From NCBI GenBank assembly GCA_903970295.1, contig CAJCHQ010000756.1, positions 1 to 5,317 of the forward strand: a stretch of 5,317 nt of DNA, written 5' to 3'. Shown here piece after piece: positions 1 to 5,227 of this stretch. A program made the position numbers and the translations under genes. Position 1 is the first letter of the stretch; every line of letters starts with the position of its first letter. The notes beneath the pieces were generated by a model. It was not told where the DNA came from. It saw only the letters and a program-made list of their open reading frames with translations, and ran no database searches. The stretch is from Bryobacterales bacterium (GTDB taxonomy: Bacteria > Cyanobacteriota > Vampirovibrionia > Obscuribacterales > Obscuribacteraceae).

Positions 1-551
1 TAGGAGACTCGATTCGCCGCCGTTACAATCCGATTATCACAAAAATCCGGCGCATGGAAAAGCCAATCATTGCCGCCGTCAATGGCGTTGCTGCCGGTGC
101 CGGCGCCAGCCTGGCCTTTGCCTGCGATATGCGCATCGCCAGCGAGGCGGCCACATTCATTCAGTCTTTCTCTAAAATTGGCTTGGTGCCGGATTCCGGT
201 TCGACCTTTTTCTTGCCCCGCCTGGTGGGGGTGACCAAAGCCTTGGAGCTGATGATCACAGCCGATAAACTGGACGCTGCCGAAGCCCTTCGCCTGGGTA
301 TCGTTAATAAGGTGGTGCCGGCAGCCGATTTGCTCAAGGAGACGATTATCCTGGCCGAAAAACTGGCTCAGGGACCGACCAAAGCCTTTGGTTTGACCAA
401 ACGTGCCGTCAACAAAGCCGTATTTCCAGATTTGGAAGAATTGCTCGAATATGAAGCATGCACACAGGAAATCGCCGGGCGCACTAAAGACTTCGCTGAA
501 GGCGTCAAAGCCTTTGCGGAAAAGCGGCAACCGGCCTACACCGGCACCTAG
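1..551 (+). CDS. Enoyl-CoA hydratase/isomerase family protein (crotonase fold, PaaG-like), 5' end cut by window
   Basis: The frame is open from base 3 with no start: residues before the first Met (codon 54) read GDSIRRRYNPIITKIRR, which continues the family pattern, so position 54 is internal. About 182 residues remain of a usual 255-265; the N-terminal part with the first oxyanion-hole motif is missing. Seen: the second oxyanion-hole segment NGVAAGAGASLAFACDMRIA (codons 81-140), then IGLVPDSG, whose Asp (codon 192-194) sits where classical hydratases carry the catalytic Glu. An Asp there (VPD.G.T) is typical of PaaG-type 1,2-epoxyphenylacetyl-CoA isomerases and related isomerases. The C-terminal helices (LTKRAVNKA, EGVKAFAEKRQP) are intact to the TAG stop. 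The family acts in the cytosol on acyl-CoA thioesters in beta-oxidation or aromatic degradation. Substrate cannot be told from this fragment; a general enoyl-CoA hydratase is the alternative. Confidence 0.93.
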   Translation, partial: GDSIRRRYNPIITKIRRMEKPIIAAVNGVAAGAGASLAFACDMRIASEAATFIQSFSKIGLVPDSGSTFFLPRLVGVTKALELMITADKLDAAEALRLGIVNKVVPAADLLKETIILAEKLAQGPTKAFGLTKRAVNKAVFPDLEELLEYEACTQEIAGRTKDFAEGVKAFAEKRQPAYTGT

Positions 552-580
552 CCTTAAGGCTTATACTGACAATTTCTTCT

Positions 581-599
581 AAACGGGCCTTGACCGTTT
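581..599 (+). terminator. Small hairpin after the crotonase gene, weak terminator candidate
   Basis: AAACGG (581-586) and CCGTTT (594-599) form a perfect 6-bp stem with a 7-base loop, 30 bases after the stop codon. No T-run follows (CGTATTG), so intrinsic termination would be weak. The palindrome AGCCTTAAGGCT at 550-561 overlaps the stop codon and gives only a 4-bp stem. The rest of the 552-739 gap shows no clear gene or promoter. Confidence 0.22.
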
Positions 600-739
600 C
601 GTATTGATCCTGGCAGAAGCCGACACGCTCGATCGATATTCTCTGTTATGCTACTGACGTGCTGGAGAATGCCGAATTGCCAAGGGTTCGGGGGCAATCA
701 ACACAAGACCCAGAATTTGGTCGCAGGGATCTGTTTCAA

Positions 740-1312
740 ATGCCTAATGTAAATTTCGCAACCCGAGAAATTACGTATAAAATCGTCTACTATGGCACCG
801 GCCTTGGTGGCAAGACGACCAATCTAAAATACGTATACAAATCACTCTCTCCCGAAACGCGCGGCGAGATGGTCAGTGTTGCCACAGAGACCGAGCGGAC
901 GCTATTCTTCGACTTTCTGCCCATCGATTTGGGCACCGTTCGCGAATTCAGAACTAAAATTGCGCTCTACACAGTTCCCGGCCAGCTCGAATACAATCAG
1001 TGCCGAAAGATGATTCTCAAAGCTGTGGATGGCATTATATTCGTGGCAGATTCCAGCGAGATTCGCGTCAACGAGAACTGGGAATCAATTCAAAACATGA
1101 TTGAAAATCTCAAAGACAATCAGCTCGAACTCGATGATATTCCCTGGATTCTCCAGTACAACAAGCGCGATTTGGCCGACGCCATGTCGGTCGAGAAAAT
1201 GGAAAAAGATCTGAATTTCGCTAACGTCAAACACTTCGCTTCAGTCGCCAGCGAGGGCAAGGAAGTGATGACGACTCTCGAAGAAATCACGCGTCAGGTG
1301 ATGGCTAAATAA
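740..1312 (+). CDS. mglA: MglA-like Ras-family small GTPase
   Basis: A 190-residue protein when begun at ATG 740, close to the ~195 residues of Myxococcus MglA, whose N-terminus it matches (short lead, then REI.YKIVYYG). Seen: P-loop GTGLGGKTT (residues 19-27); the family's altered G3 motif TVPGQ (78-82), with Thr replacing the usual Asp; G4 NKRD (141-144); and a G5-like ASVASEGK (167-174). MglA proteins are cytosolic GTP/GDP switches that set cell polarity and steer motility machinery in myxobacteria, usually with the Roadblock GAP MglB; no MglB partner is in this window, so the role here is inferred only. The same frame stays open to a GTG at 659, adding 27 residues, but those do not resemble the family and lack a ribosome binding site, whereas AGGGAT (725-730) lies 9 bases before 740. 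It seems a single-gene unit ending at the hairpin at 1318. Confidence 0.93.
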   Translation: MPNVNFATREITYKIVYYGTGLGGKTTNLKYVYKSLSPETRGEMVSVATETERTLFFDFLPIDLGTVREFRTKIALYTVPGQLEYNQCRKMILKAVDGIIFVADSSEIRVNENWESIQNMIENLKDNQLELDDIPWILQYNKRDLADAMSVEKMEKDLNFANVKHFASVASEGKEVMTTLEEITRQVMAK

Positions 1313-1317
1313 ACTTG

Positions 1318-1347
1318 GGTCAGGCGCTGACGCCTACCTTCGTATTT
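1318..1347 (+). terminator. Probable intrinsic terminator of the MglA-like gene
   Basis: GGT (1318-1320) pairs with ACC (1336-1338) and AGGCG (1322-1326) with CGCCT (1331-1335), around a CTGA loop, with one bulged C at 1321. That gives 8 base pairs starting 5 bases after the TAA stop. The following TTCGTATTT is T-rich but interrupted, so strength is uncertain. Confidence 0.42.
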
Positions 1348-1414
1348 ACGCGTCTTCTAGAGAGACTGGAAGATTATGGAATGCTTAAAAAATAGCAGTC
1401 CTTTTGGCCATCTC

Positions 1415-1420
1415 AATAAT
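1415..1420 (+). promoter_or_regulatory. Candidate -10 box upstream of the diguanylate cyclase gene
   Basis: AATAAT matches the sigma-70 -10 consensus at 5 of 6 positions and lies in the most AT-rich part of the 218-base gap, but no convincing -35 box lies 16-18 bases upstream. Transcripts from here would carry a leader of about 100 bases with a small hairpin CAGCA/TGCTG (1429-1442). The gap otherwise holds no gene I can support. Confidence 0.18.
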
Positions 1421-1530
1421 ATTTTTTCCAGCAGATTTGCTGATTACGAACAACAAATTTAGCCTTGTGGGCATCAGTGGCTCAGACAGGCACCTTCAAT
1501 ACATGATGGCTTTTTCAGCAGAGAGCGATT

Positions 1531-2475
1531 ATGCACAAGAGTTTGTCCAAGCAAGAGCAATACTTCGAGCTGCCGAACAGCGAAGCAGCCTCCTCAAACA
1601 TTGCAAACTGGTTTGTCTCGTTTGCAGTTGACGCCAAAAGAAATGAATCGCCGGGCTGCTATCGAACAACGGCAGCTGAGGATCTCGCCTGGAAGCTTCT
1701 GGAAGAGCTCCCTGAGGGCATTGTGGTCACGAGGCTAGATCGGCGGATTGTCTTCGCCAACCAGGTCGCCAAAAAACTTTTCGGCATAGGGGATGACTGC
1801 CTCGACGCCCGACAAGAGATTGTCCTACCTGAAAGCGGCACCGTAAACGTGTTCCTTGACGGTGAAGAAAAAAGCCTCGATATAACGAGCAGAATCATAA
1901 AACATGAAAGACAGGCTCTAATCATGTCGATGGTGCGTGATACCACCGATACACATAAGCAATTGGAGCGGCTTGCCCAGCAATGTTTCACAGATGAGCT
2001 AACTGGACTGTACAACCGGCGAGGATTTCTCGCCATTGCCCAACATCAGATAGACTCGGCGCGGCGGCAGAGACGCAGGATCATAGCCATCTTCGCTGAC
2101 ATGGACGGACTGAAGGAAATCAATGACCGTCTCGGGCATAAGGCTGGGGACCGGGCAATAAAAGACCTGGCAGATTTGCTTAGCCGCTCCTTTCGCGCAG
2201 AAGATGTCATTGCTCGCCTCGGCGGAGACGAGTTTGTCATTCTCACCACAATCGAGGCCGGACAAAACGCACAAGCGGTGATCGACCGGCTGAGAAAAGG
2301 AATAGACCGCTTCAATCACAGAGGGCTCAGGAACTACACAGTGCAAGCAAGTTTTGGTTTTGAAGTAATCGATCCGAATGCGACAGCGGATCTAGAGGAA
2401 GTTATTCAACGCGCCGATTCGGAAATGTATTGTGAGAAGCGAAAGCGGCGCATGGAGAAGAGTAAAGCGGGGTGA
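1531..2475 (+). CDS. PAS-GGDEF diguanylate cyclase
   Basis: A 314-residue soluble protein predicted to make cyclic di-GMP from two GTP. Residues ~50-145 look like a PAS sensor domain (LLEELPEGIVVTRLDRRIVF then a strand-rich half ending MSMVRDTTD); ligand unknown. The GGDEF domain spans ~150-305: entry motif DELTGLYNRRGF (155-166), metal/nucleotide segment FADMDGLKEINDRLGHKAGD (188-207), and intact active-site GGDEF (231-235). RAED (222-225) lies exactly five residues before it, the canonical RxxD inhibitory site, so product inhibition is likely. No EAL or HD-GYP domain and no membrane segment are seen; the first ~48 residues match nothing I know. ATG 1531 is the first start after an in-frame stop at 1504 and follows GAGAG (1521-1525) by 5 bases. 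The next gene starts 6 bases after its stop, suggesting co-expression. Confidence 0.95.
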   Translation: MHKSLSKQEQYFELPNSEAASSNIANWFVSFAVDAKRNESPGCYRTTAAEDLAWKLLEELPEGIVVTRLDRRIVFANQVAKKLFGIGDDCLDARQEIVLPESGTVNVFLDGEEKSLDITSRIIKHERQALIMSMVRDTTDTHKQLERLAQQCFTDELTGLYNRRGFLAIAQHQIDSARRQRRRIIAIFADMDGLKEINDRLGHKAGDRAIKDLADLLSRSFRAEDVIARLGGDEFVILTTIEAGQNAQAVIDRLRKGIDRFNHRGLRNYTVQASFGFEVIDPNATADLEEVIQRADSEMYCEKRKRRMEKSKAG

Positions 2476-2481
2476 TGAAAA

Positions 2482-2880
2482 TTGGACTTTGCAGGAAAAG
2501 AACGGAATAAGAGTGTGCGTTTTAATAAACCAAGACTCGGGTTAGAGATCTTGAGAAACTGGGGTTTCCTGCCCTTGCTCGTGATCGCTGGAGCCGCGAC
2601 AGGGATTTGCCTGGCGCCCGCGTCATCTGAGAAAGACAAAAACGCTGCCATAGAGAAAAACACTGACAAAGCGATCAGCGCATCTGACAATGCGGACAGG
2701 CAAGCGGTATCGGATCGAAAACAATATCCAGGATCCCCTCTCTTATCAGGCTCAGCCTTGAATTTACCGCCAGTATACTCAGGCTCGTTCGCGGTCGGCG
2801 AAGGGCAGACACCTGTCGCCTATCAAGTAGCTGTGGCGGGCACTGATGGGCCGCGGCTGAAGATAATCGTGGCGCGCTAA
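2482..2880 (+). CDS. Small putative exported or membrane-anchored protein of unknown function
   Basis: I do not recognise this 132-residue protein. Its N-terminus is basic (several Lys/Arg in residues 6-25), followed by a hydrophobic stretch at 27-44 (WGFLPLLVIAGAATGICL), then a Ser/Ala/Lys/Asp-rich hydrophilic part (48-82) and a C-terminal part (~85-132) that could form beta strands (YSGSFAVGEG, AYQVAVAG, RLKIIVAR). This fits a signal anchor or signal peptide with a small extracytoplasmic domain. The residues before Cys43 (TGI) do not make a good lipobox. An in-frame stop at 2476 forces a start at TTG 2482 or later; GGGGTGAT (2469-2476) lies just upstream. GTG 2515 is the alternative start and keeps the hydrophobic segment. 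Its position 6 bases after the diguanylate cyclase gene suggests a shared transcript and possibly linked function. Being a real gene is likely but not certain. Confidence 0.62.
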   Translation: MDFAGKERNKSVRFNKPRLGLEILRNWGFLPLLVIAGAATGICLAPASSEKDKNAAIEKNTDKAISASDNADRQAVSDRKQYPGSPLLSGSALNLPPVYSGSFAVGEGQTPVAYQVAVAGTDGPRLKIIVAR

Positions 2881-2922
2881 CGAAGATAGTTAAGGAATCA
2901 ATAAAACGACGGCCAGCAGCCC

Positions 2923-2946
2923 AAATTTTGTTGTAAAAAATTTTGT
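2923..2946 (+). repeat. Direct repeat AAATTTTGT, two copies 15 bases apart
   Basis: AAATTTTGT occurs at 2923-2931 and 2938-2946 in an AT-rich patch of the 169-base gap before the sigma factor gene. It could be a regulator site or simply AT-rich promoter DNA. I found no well-spaced -35/-10 pair here. Confidence 0.35.
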
Positions 2947-3005
2947 GGATGAGTACTCAGGTCGCTTATCCGCACTTATGAAGAGGTGGCACGCAAGAAC
3001 ATAGA

Positions 3006-3032
3006 CGTTTGACCATGTTGGTTTCGTTTGAC
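3006..3032 (+). repeat. Direct repeat CGTTTGAC upstream of the sigma factor gene
   Basis: CGTTTGAC is present at 3006-3013 and again at 3025-3032, 19 bases start to start, ending 17 bases before the ATG. Each copy contains a -35-like TTGAC, but no -10 box stands at the right distance ahead of the gene. A tandem operator for a regulator, possibly autoregulation, is one reading; chance is the other. Confidence 0.4.
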
Positions 3033-3037
3033 AAAAA

Positions 3038-3043
3038 GGGAGG
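3038..3043 (+). promoter_or_regulatory. Ribosome binding site of the sigma factor gene
   Basis: GGGAGG, preceded by AAAAA, stands 6 bases before ATG 3050. It is strong and fixes the start of the sigma factor. Confidence 0.8.
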
Positions 3044-3049
3044 CTCGCT

Positions 3050-3979
3050 ATGACGAAATCGCTGACTAAACGTAATACAAGAAGACAGGAAGAGTTCGTG
3101 CTTTGCGGCGAAGACGAGCTAGAAATTCCGGAAACTGATTACCAGCAAAAGGCCGATATTAATACAGTTGAAGCTTACTTACGCGCAGTCAGGCGGCACA
3201 GGCTCTTGTCCAAGGATGAAGAGTTTACTCTTGCCCGTGCTGCCAGAGAGGGTGACAGTAAGGCGGCAATGCAGCTGGCTCACGGCAACCTTCGCCTAGT
3301 CATTAAGACTGCAAAACAGTACAGAGATCGTGGTCTCAGTTTTGAGGATTTAATTCAAGAAGGCAACCTGGGACTGTTGAAAGCGATAGAACGTTTTGAT
3401 CCTGAGCGGGGATTCCGGCTTTCGACATATGCCATTTGGTGGATTCGTCAAAACATTGTGAAAGCGATTGGCGACAAAGCCAAACTGATCAAAATCCCCA
3501 TGCAGGTGGAAAAGGATCTCTGGCGGGTCAAAAAGGCTGCCGAGGAACTCAGGCAGGAGCTAGGTCGAGAGCCAAGTATCGACGAATTAGCCAGACGATC
3601 TTGTGTGCCAACCTACAGGTTGCGGCAGATTAATAGCTTCAGTCAAGACCCTGTCTCGCTTGATGCTCCGGCTTGGGAAGGGGAGGACGATACCCTGCTA
3701 GGAATGCTGAAAGTTGACACTTCAATCGACGAGGAGGCGTCACGGGCTCTCTTGAAGGAATATCTGGAAGAATTGATTGGCTGCCTTAACTGCCGTGAGC
3801 GCGACGTTATCCGTCAGCGTTACGGGCTGGGTGATAAAGTGAAGGCTCTGCCACTAGACGAGACGGCCAAATTGATGGGCTTGTCTCTTGAACGAGTTAG
3901 ACGCATTGAAGCCAGAGCACTGCTCAAACTCAGAAGACATGCCCAAAATAAGCAGTTAAACGAATATCTCGCCAGTTGA
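3050..3979 (+). CDS. RNA polymerase sigma factor, sigma-70 family (group 2/3, RpoD/SigA-like without region 1.1)
   Basis: A 309-residue factor that directs RNA polymerase to promoters. Region 1.2 is at ~36-68, region 2 at ~73-142 with the family signature DLIQEGNLGLLKAI (100-113) and melting/-10 helix LSTYAIWWIRQNIVKAI (124-140), region 3 at ~143-222 (LGREPSIDELA, PVSLDAP) and region 4 at ~230-297 with a helix-turn-helix ETAKLMGLSLERVRRIEARA (271-290). The acidic region 1.1 of the housekeeping factor is absent and the ~35-residue N-terminus is unlike it, so this is an alternative or stress/stationary-type factor, as seen in the several group 2/3 factors of Cyanobacteria. Aligned by eye to E. 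coli sigma-70, T440 becomes Val137 and R584 becomes Leu280, while Q437 (Gln134), E585 (Glu281) and R588 (Arg284) are kept, so promoter preference may differ. No anti-sigma gene is adjacent. Confidence 0.96.
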   Translation: MTKSLTKRNTRRQEEFVLCGEDELEIPETDYQQKADINTVEAYLRAVRRHRLLSKDEEFTLARAAREGDSKAAMQLAHGNLRLVIKTAKQYRDRGLSFEDLIQEGNLGLLKAIERFDPERGFRLSTYAIWWIRQNIVKAIGDKAKLIKIPMQVEKDLWRVKKAAEELRQELGREPSIDELARRSCVPTYRLRQINSFSQDPVSLDAPAWEGEDDTLLGMLKVDTSIDEEASRALLKEYLEELIGCLNCRERDVIRQRYGLGDKVKALPLDETAKLMGLSLERVRRIEARALLKLRRHAQNKQLNEYLAS

Positions 3980-3984
3980 ACTGG
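3972..3984. repeat. Perfect 13-base palindrome across the sigma factor stop codon
   Basis: CCAGTT-G-AACTGG is centred on the TGA stop (3977-3979). As RNA it gives only a 4-bp stem with a TTGAA loop, too weak to terminate. It lies just ahead of the long hairpin at 3992. It may be an operator-like site or chance. Confidence 0.3.
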
Positions 3985-3991
3985 TGCCGCT

Positions 3992-4085
3992 GCAGGCGTA
4001 AACCTGACTGGAATTTCGTGAGCAGCTTCATTCTTGAACACCTCACGGGAGAGAAATTTCAGAGGTCTGCCGCCTGCCGTTTTTT
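3992..4085 (+). terminator. Very long composite hairpin plus T-run after the sigma factor gene (intrinsic terminator or structured RNA)
   Basis: Four nested helices line up: GCAGGCG (3992-3998) with CGCCTGC (4071-4077); ACCT (4002-4005) with AGGT (4063-4066); CTGGAATTT (4008-4016) with AAATTTCAG (4054-4062), including one G-U pair; and CGTGAG (4017-4022) with CTCACG (4042-4047). That is about 26 base pairs, with a 6-base purine bulge GGAGAG (4048-4053) and a 19-base loop (4023-4041). CG and six T (4080-4085) follow the last stem, as in an intrinsic terminator. Position 13 bases after the stop codon suits a terminator for the sigma factor, yet the size and bulge exceed what termination needs, so a 3' UTR-derived small RNA or an attenuator for the downstream gene is possible. 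Confidence 0.7.
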
Positions 4086-4100
4086 GCCTGCCTAGAACCT

Positions 4101-4128
4101 TTGCGACAACTTTAACTGTTCATAAATT
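4101..4128 (+). promoter_or_regulatory. Candidate sigma-70-type promoter of the yfdX-like gene
   Basis: TTGCGA (4101-4106; 4 of 6 against TTGACA) and TAAATT (4123-4128; 4 of 6 against TATAAT) are 16 bases apart, beginning 15 bases after the T-run of the preceding hairpin. A leader of about 90 bases would follow. The match is modest, and the gene could use an alternative sigma factor. The remainder of 4129-4210 shows no gene. Confidence 0.25.
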
Positions 4129-4212
4129 TTCGGCGGTTGTTCGTATGACTTGCTTATTGGTTCAAATAGAAAGTAAACGAAAGAGCATGTGAACTTCGTC
4201 TTTAGCAAGAAA

Positions 4213-4218
4213 AGGAGG
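4213..4218 (+). promoter_or_regulatory. Strong ribosome binding site of the yfdX-like gene
   Basis: AGGAGG, preceded by AA, lies 8 bases before ATG 4227. It is near-consensus and suggests efficient translation. An out-of-frame ATG at 4220 between it and the start gives only a four-codon frame. Confidence 0.82.
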
Positions 4219-4226
4219 AATGAGAC

Positions 4227-5195
4227 ATGATTGAAAGAAAGAGTCAGAGCGCGCTTAGCAACAGTGTTATAGCAAGTCTCCTAATTTCTATGTCTGTTCC
4301 GCTTTTAGTCGAGCCTGGAGTTGAGGCCAATCCTGTCGCGCACAATTCGGCCAAACCGAAGTTCGACTTGAAAGCAAGCACGACCGAGACAGCCGCTACA
4401 ACCAAACAGACCGCTAAAAAGACTACCGATAAACGCAAAGAAATAGTGGCTGAAGCTGTATCTAGTCTGCGCGAAACCCAAGATGCTCTTAAAGCACTTG
4501 ATGAAGGCAAGAACAAGGAAGCACTCGCGAGCCTGGCAAAAGCATCAGGAAAGCTTGATATAGTTCTTGCCCGCGATCCGAAAGCAGCGTTGATCCCAAT
4601 CGATGTCCGAGTTCTAACGAGCGACATCTACGCATCACTCGAGGCGATTAAAAATGCTCGGCAAGAGGCGCAAAAACTACTGATTGACGGGCAAGTACAA
4701 CAAGCAAGAGCGATTCTGACAAATCTCGGCAGTGAAACCATCATCAGCACCACCAATTTACCAGTGGCTAGCTATCCGCCAGCACTGAAGAGTGCAGCAA
4801 AACTAATCGATGAGAACAAGGTCAGTGAGGCCAAGGATGTTTTGCAAACAGCCCTCAATACGATGGTGGTTACAGATGTCGTGATTCCGCTTCCTGTTGT
4901 GCACGCGCAATTATCTTTGCAGAAAGCAGATGAACTGGCCAAGGCAAAAGAGCGCACAGCGGATCAAAACAAGCAGCTTACAGATCTGCTAAGCGCTGCC
5001 GATAACGACATCAAGTTTGCTGAAGCGCTCGGCTATGGCAAGAAGGCAGACTTCGACTCATTCCACAAGCAGATTGAAGAGATTCGCCAGAAAACTGCCA
5101 ATGGCAAATCCGGTGTTGGATTCTTTGAGCAAGTCAAAACGTACATGGAGTCGATGACTAAAAACAGCCAGCACAAACCGCAAGAAAATAAGTAG
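4227..5195 (+). CDS. YfdX family protein, probably exported
   Basis: A 322-residue, mostly helical protein. Residues 1-34 look like a Sec signal peptide: basic start (ERK), hydrophobic core VIASLLISMSVPLLV (14-28) and a VEA cleavage site after Ala34. A Thr/Ala/Lys-rich linker (~45-70) follows, then the YfdX domain (~70-285), recognised from ALKALDEGKNKEALASLAKA (88-107), KLDIVLARDP (109-118), NLPVASYPPALKSAAKLI (177-194), VVTDVVIPLPVVHAQL (214-229) and the closing AEALGYGKK (265-273). The domain shows repeated 'A..L..G...EA...L' helical pairs. E. coli YfdX is a ~211-residue protein in the EvgA acid-resistance regulon with no settled biochemical activity; stress protection here is by analogy only. 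The linker and a ~35-residue charged tail make this copy longer than usual. No Cys is present. It is monocistronic, with its own strong ribosome binding site. Confidence 0.9.
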   Translation: MIERKSQSALSNSVIASLLISMSVPLLVEPGVEANPVAHNSAKPKFDLKASTTETAATTKQTAKKTTDKRKEIVAEAVSSLRETQDALKALDEGKNKEALASLAKASGKLDIVLARDPKAALIPIDVRVLTSDIYASLEAIKNARQEAQKLLIDGQVQQARAILTNLGSETIISTTNLPVASYPPALKSAAKLIDENKVSEAKDVLQTALNTMVVTDVVIPLPVVHAQLSLQKADELAKAKERTADQNKQLTDLLSAADNDIKFAEALGYGKKADFDSFHKQIEEIRQKTANGKSGVGFFEQVKTYMESMTKNSQHKPQENK

Positions 5196-5227
5196 TCTCG
5201 TAAGTCGTTGTGAAAGCTTTTGGTCAG

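Noticed and set aside
1429..1442. CAGCA/TGCTG hairpin next to a T-run as a terminator
   Set aside because: The T-run (1422-1427) precedes the stem on the + strand and no T-run follows it on either strand in the proper place.
1376..1462. A 28-residue ATG-started frame (MECLKNSSPFGHLNNIFSSR...) in the leader before the diguanylate cyclase
   Set aside because: GGAAG lies only a few bases before the ATG, spacing is poor, and there is no recognisable peptide; chance is enough to explain it.
1404..1631. TTG-started 75-codon + strand frame overlapping the start of the diguanylate cyclase gene
   Set aside because: No ribosome binding site, overlaps about 100 bases of a convincing gene, and the sequence resembles no protein family.
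1659..2346. Long - strand open frames opposite the diguanylate cyclase gene
   Set aside because: They are Ser/Arg-rich shadows of the strongly supported GGDEF gene on the + strand.
2985..3000. TGGCACG resembling the -24 half of a sigma-54 promoter
   Set aside because: The required TTGC element about 4 bases downstream is missing.
3028..3054. TTGACA (3028-3033) with a TATGAC-like -10 as promoter of the sigma factor gene
   Set aside because: The -10 would fall across the start codon, so transcription would begin inside the gene.
4244..4957. - strand open frames opposite the yfdX-like gene
   Set aside because: Ser/Leu/Ala-rich complements of a well supported coding region with signal peptide and family motifs.
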